Assembly (NCBI GenBank): GCA_035560935.1
Contig: DATMYQ010000361.1
Coordinates: forward strand, 1-26,106
Reading direction: 5' to 3'
Source of the DNA: DATMYQ01 sp035560935
GTDB taxonomy: Bacteria; Bacillota; Negativicutes; Sporomusales; Sporomusaceae
DNA: 26,106 nucleotides
Shown: positions 1 to 7,209 of the stretch, one piece after another
How the letters are laid out: every line of letters starts with the position of its first letter
How positions within the stretch are numbered: position 1 is the stretch's first letter
Made by a program: the position numbers and the translations under genes
Notes under the pieces: model-generated
What the model saw: only the letters and a program-made list of their open reading frames with translations
Databases searched by the model: none
Told to the model about the DNA's origin: nothing

Positions 1-327
1 ATTCATGATGCGGTCAGAGATAAAATACGGAATCACAGCTGGCCGGGAAATGTCCGTCAATTGGAAAACGCGATGATTTATGCGACGAACGTCTGTCATG
101 ATAACCTGATTACGCTGGACTGTCTGCCGGAAGCCATCTTAAGAGAGAAGGCTGGCCTGGCCGTGGAAGCGGAAAACGCCCCGTTGTCGATGGAGGGATG
201 GGAACGGACCGCTATAAAAATTGCGCTGATGCGGACGAATAATAATATTCCCCTGGCCGCTGAGTTGTTGGAAGTATCCAAAGCCACTTTGTATCGTAAG
301 ATCAAAGACTACAATATAAAAACCTGA
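1..327 (+). CDS. Sigma-54-dependent Fis-family transcriptional activator, C-terminal part (5' end outside window)
   Basis: The reading frame is open from the first base and ends at a TGA, giving 108 visible residues. It begins with the end of the AAA+ domain, where the sequence SWPGNVRQLENA is the highly conserved closing motif of sigma-54 activators (NtrC/ZraR type). A short linker leads to a C-terminal Fis-type helix-turn-helix, in which NNNIPLAAELLEVSKATLYR is the recognition region. Such proteins bind enhancer-like sites and use ATP to open promoters held by sigma-54 RNA polymerase. The gene lies directly upstream of a good -24/-12 promoter at 473-489, so the inferred role is control of the downstream molybdoenzyme operon. 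The sensor domain lies outside the window, so the signal is unknown. The family call is very safe; the target is an inference. Confidence 0.95.
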   Translation: MHDAVRDKIRNHSWPGNVRQLENAMIYATNVCHDNLITLDCLPEAILREKAGLAVEAENAPLSMEGWERTAIKIALMRTNNNIPLAAELLEVSKATLYRKIKDYNIKT

Positions 328-337
328 ATTTAAAAAC

Positions 338-385
338 AAACAGCCTGAGTCCTATCGTCAGAGGGACTCAGGCTGTTTCATTTTT
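338..385 (+). terminator. Intrinsic terminator after the sigma-54 activator gene
   Basis: A perfect 15-bp inverted repeat pairs 338-352 (AAACAGCCTGAGTCC) with 364-378, with an 11-nt loop and a following T-rich stretch to 385. It starts 10 nt after the stop codon of the activator gene and separates that gene from the molybdoenzyme operon. The operon therefore needs its own promoter. Confidence 0.9.
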
Positions 386-472
386 AAACTGGCATTCTCA
401 AATTTAAACGGACCGGGATGGCCGGATATTTTGCAAAACCTGTGGTGACGGCCTTTCCGGGACAAAAAAAAG

Positions 473-489
473 TTGGTATAAAACTTGCT
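473..489 (+). promoter_or_regulatory. Sigma-54 (-24/-12) promoter for the molybdoenzyme operon
   Basis: TTGGTATAAAACTTGCT matches the sigma-54 consensus TTGGCACG-N4-TTGCW. GG at 475-476 and GC at 487-488 are separated by exactly 10 nt, and the whole -12 element TTGCT is intact. The -24 element departs from consensus after TTGG. Transcription would start near position 500, about 180 nt before the catalytic subunit gene. The gene ending at 327 encodes a sigma-54 activator, which makes this the natural target. Confidence 0.75.
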
Positions 490-508
490 GAATAAGAATA
501 CGGCGAAA

Positions 509-651
509 GGCTGCGTTGTGGGCTGCGCCGGCTTCTTCACCGAAATGGCCGGGGAAGCATCCCGGGACGCAAATGGGCGACAACAAGCAGAGCCGGAAAA
601 ATCTAAAAGGAGGTGGGCAGTGCAGGTTATGTAAACGAGAAGGCAAACCTG
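509..651 (+). promoter_or_regulatory. Structured 5' leader of the molybdoenzyme operon (possible cis-regulatory RNA)
   Basis: The leader between the -12/-24 promoter and the first gene is long. A closing helix can form between 509-519 (GGCTGCGTTGT) and 580-594 (ACAACAAGCAGAGCC, with small bulges), enclosing GC-rich alternatives such as GCTTC 531-535 with GAAGC 554-558 and CCGGG with CCCGG around 550-565. A second hairpin pairs CAGGTT 623-628 with AACCTG 646-651. A strong SD-like AAGGAGGTG at 607-615 is followed only by a five-codon GTG-to-TAA reading frame. I do not recognise a known riboswitch class, and no helix was tested computationally. Confidence 0.3.
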
Positions 652-679
652 ATCATTTACCGGGAGAGGAGAAACACAG

Positions 680-3373
680 ATGAAGCGATTTATGCTGAAA
701 AGAAGAGATTTTATTAAAGCAACGGCTGTAACCGGGATCGCGGCGGCGTTCAGCGGTTCTTTGAAGGGATTGACGCGCGGAGAAGCGGCAAAAGAAGCGA
801 CCGGCACAGCGGAGACAAAGATTATCCGGACGTGTTGCCGGGGTTGCATCGGCAAATGCGGCATTCTGGCGCATGTGAAGGATGGCCGGTTGATTAAACT
901 GGAAGGGGATCCTGATCAGCCGATGACCAGAGGAAAAGTTTGCGCCAAGGGCCTGGCGGGCATACAGGCTTTGTATAATCCCAATCGCAATAAGTATCCG
1001 ATGGTTCGTGCCGGAAAACGCGGCGAAAACAAATGGAAACGCGTTTCCTGGGAAGAGGCGATTGACACCATTGCGCAAAAAATAATGGGAGTTCGCGAAA
1101 AATATGGAGCGGAAGCGGTTCTTTGCACTACCGGCGGCGGCGGGAACCCGGAATTCGGCAGCGTCAGAAGGTTTGCCAGCGTATTTGGCACGCCGAACTG
1201 GTTCGAGCCGGGTGCACAGCAATGCTATATGCCGCGCACTGTCTGTTATAACATGATTTATGGAAATACCGACATGAAATATCAGACCACCAGCATCGCC
1301 GACAGCGAGGCGCATGAAATTTATTTTTACGATGATACGCCGATGAAAATGTTAGTGCTGTGGGGGACGGCTCCCGCATATAACAGTCCGTCGCAGGGGG
1401 GGCGGGCCGTTGTCGAACTGCGGGCGCGCGGTGTCAAGACGGTGGTGGTCGACCCGCGTTATACGGCTGACGCCGCTAAGGCGGATGTCTGGCTGCCGAT
1501 ACGACCGGGCACCGATGTGGCGCTGGCACTTTGCTGGATTAAATACATTATCGAACACAAACTCTACGATGAAGAAATCGTGATGAAATGGTCGAATCTG
1601 CCCTTCCTGGTCAACACGGAAACCAAGATGTGTCTGCGGGAAAGTGACATCATGCCGGGCGGCGATTCCGAGACCTACGTGGTGTGGGATAAAAAGACGA
1701 ACTCTGCCAAAGCGTTGTCCTATCCGTGGGATGACGCTCTCGATCCGGAGCTGTTTGGCGCGTTTATGGTCAACGGAGTAGAATGCAAAACCGGTTTCCA
1801 GCTTTATAAGGAGCGCTGCGAACCGTTTACTATGGCAAAAGCGGCAGAAATTTGCTGGCTTGATGCGGAGATGATCGAAAAAGCGATCAAAATCTATGCC
1901 CAGGGACCCGGCGGTCTCTGCCTCGGCGTTGCCACCGATCAGAACCCTCAGTCGGCACAGGCGGCCATGGCGGCCTGCGCGCTGGATTTAATGATGGGCT
2001 ATGTGCAGAAGCCGGGAGCGCTTTTGCAGAACTTCGGCGACGTAAAATTTGCCGACTCGGCGGTTTCACCACTGTACAAATTGTTGCCGGCGGAGCAATT
2101 TCGAAAGCGTCTGGGCGGGGCCGAATACAAGGGGGCCAACTCCTGGGGATCCTGCCATAGCCCGACGGTTCTTAAAGCGATCAAGACGGGAGATCCTTAT
2201 CCGGTCCGGGCCTGGCTGGAACGTTCCGGCAACAAACTGGCGATGCTCGGCAATGCCTCGTCCTGGATTGAAGCCTTTGACAAGATGGAATTCATCGTTC
2301 ACATGTACATGTATCCTACCTCGTTCTCGGCCTATGCTGATGTTTTGCTGCCGACGCAGGAGTGGCTGGAGTCGGATTATGTCGTTCCACCGCTGAATAT
2401 GTTGTTTGTCCGGCAGGCGGTTACACATACTTATGAGACTATGAACGAGACGGTGATCTGGGCCAAAATCGCTAAACGGTGCGGTGAATTGGGGCATCAG
2501 GCCTGCCAGGATTCTTTCGATCCGGTGAAGACGGCGCCGGAGCAGCCGTACTGGAATTCGATGGAGGAATTCCTTGACTATAATTGTAAACTCAAACTGG
2601 GAATGACGTTTAAGGAGCTTGCGCAGCGAGTCCCTTACGAAGCGATGCCCATTGAAAAATGGCGAAAATATTACACGTACAAAGAGATTGATCCGAAAAC
2701 CGGAAAACCGAAAGGTTTCGGCCGACCAAGTAAAAAACTGGAGATTTATGGGGAAGCGTTTATCACCCTGGCGCGTACCGGAGCGCCCTACGCTCCTTAT
2801 TCGTTGCCGCCGGCTTCCAAAGATTACGATCCGCTGCCCTATTTCGCCGAACCTTACGAAAGTCCGCTGCCGGGCAGTGAACTGGCCAAGAAGTTTCCGT
2901 TGGTCATGACCAACGGCCGGCTGCCGTATTATCATCATGGAACCTTGCGGAATGTGCCCTGGCTGCGGGAAATTTACCCCGTTCCGGAAATATGGGTGCA
3001 TCCGAAAGCCGCGGCGAAATATGGCGTGTCGCAGGGCGACTGGGTTAATGTGGAATCGCAACGGGGAAAAATCAAGGCAAAAGCCTGGGTAACGGAGGGC
3101 ATTAATCCCGGCGTCGTTTATATGGAACGGTTTTGGACGCCGGAAACCCTGAACACCGACACCCACGGCTGGAAAGAAGTCAACGTCAACGTGCTTTCCA
3201 AGAACGATGCGCCGTTTAACGACGTGATCGGCACGTATACGCTGCGCGGCTATCTGGTCAGCATATCGAAAGCCGATGGGCCGCCGAAAGGCGTTTGGCA
3301 GAAACCAGAGGAGTTTAAGGCCTGGTTGCCTGAACCGTCTGACCCAACTCCTTTGAAAGATAAGGAGGTGTGA
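680..3373 (+). CDS. Tat-exported molybdopterin oxidoreductase, catalytic subunit (DMSO reductase family)
   Basis: This 897-residue protein is the catalytic subunit of a complex iron-sulfur molybdoenzyme. The N-terminus carries a twin-arginine signal (KRRDFIKA, residues 7-14, then a hydrophobic stretch), so the folded enzyme should be exported. One [4Fe-4S] site is formed by C53-x2-C56-x3-C60-x27-C88. The candidate molybdenum ligand is C182 in GAQQCYMPR, so this appears to be a cysteine rather than serine or selenocysteine enzyme, as in the polysulfide/thiosulfate and arsenate reductase branches. The C-terminal molybdopterin-dinucleotide-binding domain includes the TNGRLPYYHHGTLRN region. The start at 680 is chosen because GGAGAGGAG at 662-670 is well spaced for it, while the next ATG at 692 is too far away. 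It is followed at once by DmsB- and DmsC-like genes. The substrate (S-, N-, As- or other oxide) cannot be assigned. Confidence 0.93.
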   Translation: MKRFMLKRRDFIKATAVTGIAAAFSGSLKGLTRGEAAKEATGTAETKIIRTCCRGCIGKCGILAHVKDGRLIKLEGDPDQPMTRGKVCAKGLAGIQALYNPNRNKYPMVRAGKRGENKWKRVSWEEAIDTIAQKIMGVREKYGAEAVLCTTGGGGNPEFGSVRRFASVFGTPNWFEPGAQQCYMPRTVCYNMIYGNTDMKYQTTSIADSEAHEIYFYDDTPMKMLVLWGTAPAYNSPSQGGRAVVELRARGVKTVVVDPRYTADAAKADVWLPIRPGTDVALALCWIKYIIEHKLYDEEIVMKWSNLPFLVNTETKMCLRESDIMPGGDSETYVVWDKKTNSAKALSYPWDDALDPELFGAFMVNGVECKTGFQLYKERCEPFTMAKAAEICWLDAEMIEKAIKIYAQGPGGLCLGVATDQNPQSAQAAMAACALDLMMGYVQKPGALLQNFGDVKFADSAVSPLYKLLPAEQFRKRLGGAEYKGANSWGSCHSPTVLKAIKTGDPYPVRAWLERSGNKLAMLGNASSWIEAFDKMEFIVHMYMYPTSFSAYADVLLPTQEWLESDYVVPPLNMLFVRQAVTHTYETMNETVIWAKIAKRCGELGHQACQDSFDPVKTAPEQPYWNSMEEFLDYNCKLKLGMTFKELAQRVPYEAMPIEKWRKYYTYKEIDPKTGKPKGFGRPSKKLEIYGEAFITLARTGAPYAPYSLPPASKDYDPLPYFAEPYESPLPGSELAKKFPLVMTNGRLPYYHHGTLRNVPWLREIYPVPEIWVHPKAAAKYGVSQGDWVNVESQRGKIKAKAWVTEGINPGVVYMERFWTPETLNTDTHGWKEVNVNVLSKNDAPFNDVIGTYTLRGYLVSISKADGPPKGVWQKPEEFKAWLPEPSDPTPLKDKEV

Positions 3374-3375
3374 TG

Positions 3376-3951
3376 ATGTCACAAAGAACAATGGTTGTGG
3401 ACCTGGATCGCTGTTTTGGCTGCAAATCCTGTGAGGTGGCCTGCAAACAGGAAAACGGAGTGGCGCTTGGCTGTACGTGGAATAAAGTGTTGACCGTGGG
3501 ACCATCCGGAACGTATCCGAAAGTGGAAATGTATTATTTGCCGGCCATGTGCCAGGAATGTAAGGATGCGCCGTGCGTTAAGGCCTGTCCGACCGGCTCA
3601 TCTTATAAGAATAGCGACGGAGTCGTCCTGATCGATAAAGAAAAATGCATCGGCTGCCGATATTGCATGATGGCCTGTCCCTATGGAGTCCGTACTTTCA
3701 ACGAAGAGACAAAAGTCGTGGAAAAATGTACGCTCTGCACCCAACTGCAGGCGGTAGGCCAAGAACCGGCCTGTGTCAAAATTTGCCCGGCCAAGTGCCG
3801 GTTCGTTGGCGACAGCGATGATCCGAACAGCGAAGTGGCCAAAGTAATCAACGCTGCCGGCAGCGACAGCGTGCACGGGTTGCCGGATGTGGGAAACAAA
3901 CCTTCCACCCGGTATATTCTGCATCGCAAGACAGCCACCTGGAAGGAGTGA
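3376..3951 (+). CDS. Four-cluster [4Fe-4S] ferredoxin subunit, DmsB/PsrB-like
   Basis: This 191-residue protein is the electron-transfer subunit that would link the membrane anchor to the molybdoenzyme. Sixteen cysteines form four [4Fe-4S] sites: C13/16/19/23, C59/62/67/71, C91/94/97/101 and C118/121/133/137, the standard pattern of DmsB, PsrB and NrfC. It has no signal peptide, as is usual for subunits carried through Tat with the catalytic partner. AAGGAGG at 3362-3368 best fits the ATG at 3376. The ATG at 3373, which overlaps the preceding stop, and the GTG at 3370 are alternatives that change only two residues. The near-overlap with the upstream gene indicates translational coupling. Confidence 0.93.
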   Translation: MSQRTMVVDLDRCFGCKSCEVACKQENGVALGCTWNKVLTVGPSGTYPKVEMYYLPAMCQECKDAPCVKACPTGSSYKNSDGVVLIDKEKCIGCRYCMMACPYGVRTFNEETKVVEKCTLCTQLQAVGQEPACVKICPAKCRFVGDSDDPNSEVAKVINAAGSDSVHGLPDVGNKPSTRYILHRKTATWKE

Positions 3952-3955
3952 TAAT

Positions 3956-4810
3956 ATGAGTATTCAATGGCCGTTAGTTTTCTTTACACTGTTTGTCGGC
4001 TTAGGCTGCGGAACCTTTGTGGGATCGGTGCTGCTGACGGAGTGGGCGGGTAAGGCAAAGCAAATCCGCACGATCAGTTCGATGATCGCCATTGTGGCGT
4101 TAGGTATCGGCGGGATAGCCAGCACTCTGCATCTGGGACATCCGGAACGAATGTTTGGCGCGCTGGCTCACCCGACATCGGGAATCTTTATGGAATCAAC
4201 GATGATTTTTCTACTGGGTCTCACGATAGTGGTTTATTTGCTGGCGATCCGGCGTAATGCTTCTGAACCGGTTTGCAAAAGCATTGGAACCATCGGGATA
4301 GTTTTGGGGGTGGTGCTGGCCTTTGTTAATGGGGATGCCTATGTGATGGCGTCCATTCCTGCCTGGAATACGTGGATCTTACCGGTGCTGTATGTGATAT
4401 CGGCGGCTCTGATGGGATGTTTCAGCACCGGAATCCTGATTGCACGTGCGGAAAACGCCGATGCAACGGCGCTGGCAGTGATCAAGAAAGCGGCGCTGGC
4501 CATACTGGCCATTCAGACCGTGCTGTTGGCTGCCTATTTAGGACATATTGCCATCGCACCTTATCCGGATGCGACCCGGTCAATGGCGCGCATTTTAACC
4601 GGTAATCTGGCATTGCTTTTTTGGGGCGGACTGGTGCTGGCCGGGCTGTTGGCCCCTGCCGCGTTGATGACCCGGTTTTACATGAATAAGGCGCGGAATA
4701 TCTCGGCGCTGGCGACGGTTCAACTGGGGCTGGCCTGCGTTTTGGTCGCCGGAGTTGCCTTTCGCGTGTTGATGTTTTCTGTCGGAAGCAGTGTCAGACA
4801 GTTCTTTTAA
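3956..4810 (+). CDS. DmsC-like membrane anchor subunit (quinol-oxidising)
   Basis: This 284-residue, almost wholly hydrophobic protein has about eight predicted membrane segments. The opening PLVFFTLFVGLGCGTFVG and the HLGHPERMFGAL motif near residue 60 are typical of the DmsC family, which anchors the enzyme and draws electrons from menaquinol. The start is set at 3956 because GGAAGGAG at 3941-3948 lies 7 nt upstream; an earlier in-frame ATG at 3887 lies inside the previous gene and would add non-hydrophobic residues. Only 4 nt separate it from the DmsB-like gene. An NrfD-type anchor is less likely because the family motifs and the length match DmsC. Confidence 0.9.
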   Translation: MSIQWPLVFFTLFVGLGCGTFVGSVLLTEWAGKAKQIRTISSMIAIVALGIGGIASTLHLGHPERMFGALAHPTSGIFMESTMIFLLGLTIVVYLLAIRRNASEPVCKSIGTIGIVLGVVLAFVNGDAYVMASIPAWNTWILPVLYVISAALMGCFSTGILIARAENADATALAVIKKAALAILAIQTVLLAAYLGHIAIAPYPDATRSMARILTGNLALLFWGGLVLAGLLAPAALMTRFYMNKARNISALATVQLGLACVLVAGVAFRVLMFSVGSSVRQFF

Positions 4811-4823
4811 ATAATGAAAGACG

Positions 4824-4848
4824 GGGAAGAAACGAGCGCTTTCTTCCC
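4824..4848 (+). terminator. Intra-operon hairpin between the dmsC-like and torD-like genes
   Basis: A perfect 9-bp stem pairs GGGAAGAAA (4824-4832) with TTTCTTCCC (4840-4848) around a 7-nt loop, followed by TGCCTTTTACG. The short T run makes it at most a weak terminator. It could reduce expression of the chaperone and the downstream genes relative to the ABC subunits, or protect the upstream mRNA end. Confidence 0.45.
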
Positions 4849-4878
4849 TGCCTTTTACGACAAAGAGGGAGAAATAAA

Positions 4879-5574
4879 ATGGAAACAACATCAGAAGAAT
4901 ACTTGGCGCTGATCTCAAACCGGGAACATCTGTACCGCTTTCTGGGACGGATATATAAAGTGGAAGCCGATCAAACCTTGCTGGAGCAAATGAAGGGGAT
5001 GTGTTTTCCCGACGAGTGTGAAGACGAGGAACTGGGTGAAGGCTTCCGGATGCTGTCAGAATCGTTGCGAAGCCTCGGCGGCGACCCGGTGACGGATCTG
5101 GCGGTGGACTATGCGCGGGTGTTTCTCGGTGCGGGAATCGTCGGCGACGACGCTGCGTATCCGTACGAGTCGGTTTATACGAGCCCGAAGCGGCTGATTA
5201 TGCAGGAGGCCCGGGATCAGGTGCTGGCGGCTTACCGGGAAAAAGGCCTGAATAAATCAGAAATGATGGACTTTCCCGAAGATCATATCGCCCTGGAATT
5301 TGAATTCATGGCCCATTTGTGCCAGGAAACACAAAAAGCGGTAACGGCTCAGGATTGGCCGACGGCCATGGCCTGTTTTAAAGATCAGATTAAATTTCTT
5401 TCCCAGCATCTCTGGAACTGGATTCCCGGGTTTTGCAGCGATGTGGAGAAGTTTGCCGGGACGGAGTTCTATAGAGCGGTGGCGAAAATTACCCATGGCT
5501 ATTTGCGGTTGGAGCGTACGATTCTGGAAGAGGTGATTGCAGAAACTGCGGGAGAAAAGGCGCTAAAATGCTGA
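4879..5574 (+). CDS. TorD/DmsD-family molybdoenzyme maturation chaperone
   Basis: This 231-residue cytoplasmic protein belongs to the redox-enzyme maturation chaperones, which bind the twin-arginine leader of the catalytic subunit and hold export back until the cofactor is inserted. Family features visible are the LYRFLGRIY helix near the N-terminus, the YPYESVYTSPKRL segment near residue 100, and the DHIALEFEFMAHL motif near residue 140. AGAGGGAG lies about 10 nt before the ATG. The gene lies directly after the ABC subunits, as in many Dms-like operons. Its own client is most simply the 680-3373 protein. Confidence 0.92.
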   Translation: METTSEEYLALISNREHLYRFLGRIYKVEADQTLLEQMKGMCFPDECEDEELGEGFRMLSESLRSLGGDPVTDLAVDYARVFLGAGIVGDDAAYPYESVYTSPKRLIMQEARDQVLAAYREKGLNKSEMMDFPEDHIALEFEFMAHLCQETQKAVTAQDWPTAMACFKDQIKFLSQHLWNWIPGFCSDVEKFAGTEFYRAVAKITHGYLRLERTILEEVIAETAGEKALKC

Positions 5575-5696
5575 TGTCCATCGACGGAACATCGAATTCC
5601 CTGGCGAAATTCCAACGCTTACTCGCCGGTATGCGGCCTGTATTTGACGATTTCGTAATAAGCGAGGCCTCAGTGAATGAGCCAATACGAAGGTGA
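5568..5696 (+). CDS. Possible small protein (42 residues) linking torD-like and napG-like genes
   Basis: An ATG at 5568 overlaps the end of the torD-like gene, and the frame runs to a TGA at 5694-5696, past the next gene's start at 5677. It encodes a soluble 42-residue peptide (start MLMSIDGTSNSLAKF, end EASVNEPIRR). AAGG at 5557-5560 gives a usable ribosome site 7 nt upstream. I recognise no family. It would overlap both neighbours and so could carry ribosomes from one gene to the next. It fills an otherwise empty 102-nt gap, but it may be chance. Confidence 0.3.
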   Translation: MLMSIDGTSNSLAKFQRLLAGMRPVFDDFVISEASVNEPIRR

Positions 5697-6324
5697 AAAA
5701 GTACAAAACCAGATGACAAAATCAGCCGGTACCACACGGCGCGGGTTTTTGAAAATTACCGGTAGCACCTGCGCCTTGCTGTTCGGCCTTGGCGGAATGG
5801 AAATAATTCTGCCCCGGTCGCCTCTGCTTCGCCCTCCGGGAGGGCAGGACGAAGCAAACTTTATTTCCCGCTGCCTCCGCTGTGACCGTTGTCGAAGTGT
5901 TTGCCCCACTCATGTGATCGGTCTGGCGAATTTGTCGGACAGTATCCTGGAGGCACGCACCCCGGTGATGAAGTTTCACTTAGGGTTCTGTAATTTTTGC
6001 CACCAGTGTGTCAAGGTTTGCCCCACCCGGGCGTTGCAGCCTTTTGACATCAAAACGGTGAAAATCGGCGTGGCGGCGGTAAAACAAAACATCTGCATTG
6101 CCTGGGATTCCGGCGGTTGCATGGTTTGTATGAATGCCTGCCCTTATCATGCAATTACCCTGGATCGCCAGAACCGCCCCGTGGTCGATTCTCAGCGGTG
6201 CAACGGCTGCGGCATTTGCGAAAAAGTTTGTCCGGCGCTGGTGCTGCGTTCATACATCGGCGGCAAAGTCCGGGGCATAGAAGTTACACCGCTCGCCAAG
6301 AGAGGCGGGGAAGCACATGAATAA
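5677..6324 (+). CDS. NapG-like Tat-exported polyferredoxin (four [4Fe-4S] clusters)
   Basis: This 215-residue protein has a twin-arginine motif (TRRGFLKITG, residues 20-29) after an unusually long 20-residue polar leader, then a hydrophobic stretch. Four cluster sites follow: C66/69/72/76, C105/108/111/115, C140/148/151/155 and C175/178/181/185, matching the MauM/NapG ferredoxins. With a NapH partner, such proteins carry electrons from menaquinol to a periplasmic or extracytoplasmic reductase. The start at 5677 is preferred over an internal ATG at 5713 because the internal one has no well-spaced ribosome site, although 5713 would give a more usual leader length. It overlaps the next gene by 8 nt. 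Confidence 0.88.
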   Translation: MSQYEGEKVQNQMTKSAGTTRRGFLKITGSTCALLFGLGGMEIILPRSPLLRPPGGQDEANFISRCLRCDRCRSVCPTHVIGLANLSDSILEARTPVMKFHLGFCNFCHQCVKVCPTRALQPFDIKTVKIGVAAVKQNICIAWDSGGCMVCMNACPYHAITLDRQNRPVVDSQRCNGCGICEKVCPALVLRSYIGGKVRGIEVTPLAKRGGEAHE

Positions 6325-7201
6325 GAACAAAACAAGGACGCTGCGGATGGCAACAATGGCGACCGCAACCGGCCTGGTCGTTGTCGGCGCCATTCGAAAT
6401 GCCGGCACGGGGTCTTTTTCGGCTTTCGGCATCGAGAATGTGGCGGCGATTTGTCCGTTGGGGACCCTGGAAACGGCGGTTGCCAGCCGGGATATTATGC
6501 CGACGATGCTTATTTCTTTTCTGGTAATCGCCGCTTTGACCGCTTTACTGGGACGTGTTTTCTGCGGTTGGATCTGTCCCGTTCCTTTGGTGCGGAAAAT
6601 ACTGACCAACGAAATCGATGAAGGCCAGCGAGCGGTGGAGAATAGTGCCGCTCCGTCTGCTGCGGCGATAACAATTCTGGAAAATGAAGAAAAAACAAAA
6701 TCTTTCCGGGCGCCGGCGGGCTCCGATGCAGCGAGGAATTATCAGTCGGGGTTGGTTGTTCTCGGGATAACCATCGGATCTTCCGCTATCTGTGGTTTTC
6801 CCGTATTCTGTCTCATCTGCCCAATCGGATTGATCGTTGCGACTTTGCTGGCACTGATCCGTCTGATCCATTTTAACGAACCGACGTTTGACCTTGTTAT
6901 TTTCCCGTTGGTGGTGGTTGCTGAGCTGATGCTGATGAAAAAGTGGTGCAGCAAATGGTGTCCCGCCGGAGCGCTGCTCAGTATCTTCAGCAAATTCAAC
7001 CGTAGTCTTGTGCCGGTCGTGGACCGCTCTCTCTGCCGGGAAGAAAGTAGTGACATTCATTGCCAGCGATGCCGGAGCGCCTGCAGCTTTGATGTGGATA
7101 TTAAAAATGGCAGCGGGGCCGGTGACATCAGTGATTGTACCAAGTGCAGAGAATGTGCGGAAGCCTGCCCGGCGCAAGCGATCCGATTTCCCTGGAGGTG
7201 A
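6317..7201 (+). CDS. NapH-like membrane polyferredoxin (putative quinol dehydrogenase)
   Basis: This 294-residue membrane protein has several hydrophobic segments and the cysteine motifs of the NapH/NosR/CcoG group: CGWICP (83-88), CLICP (165-169) and CSKWCP (211-216). The C-terminal ferredoxin domain has C249/252/256 with C240 as a possible fourth ligand, and C274/277/280/284. Family members pass electrons from menaquinol to NapG-type ferredoxins. Its 8-nt overlap with the napG-like gene supports a working pair. The loop at about residues 95-140 is polar and charged (EKTKSF) and probably cytoplasmic. It offers a second quinol entry point beside the DmsC-like anchor. Confidence 0.87.
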   Translation: MNKNKTRTLRMATMATATGLVVVGAIRNAGTGSFSAFGIENVAAICPLGTLETAVASRDIMPTMLISFLVIAALTALLGRVFCGWICPVPLVRKILTNEIDEGQRAVENSAAPSAAAITILENEEKTKSFRAPAGSDAARNYQSGLVVLGITIGSSAICGFPVFCLICPIGLIVATLLALIRLIHFNEPTFDLVIFPLVVVAELMLMKKWCSKWCPAGALLSIFSKFNRSLVPVVDRSLCREESSDIHCQRCRSACSFDVDIKNGSGAGDISDCTKCRECAEACPAQAIRFPWR

Positions 7202-7209
7202 ACGAAGAA

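Noticed and set aside
429..438. Palindrome TTTTGCAAAA
   Set aside because: Too short and A/T-rich to support an operator call on its own; mentioned only because it lies near the sigma-54 promoter.
509..651. Direct assignment of the leader as a molybdenum-cofactor riboswitch
   Set aside because: I could not find the conserved core of that motif. Only the length, pairing potential and gene context point that way, so it is reported as an open question.
358..1315. Minus-strand open frames over the leader and the first part of the molybdoenzyme gene
   Set aside because: They overlap the terminator, promoter and coding region, and the translations have no domain features.
2066..3505. Long minus-strand open frame (479 codons) opposite the molybdoenzyme gene
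   Set aside because: It lies wholly antisense to a strongly supported gene, has no recognisable domain, is rich in Arg/Phe/His as is usual for such shadows, and has no good ribosome site.
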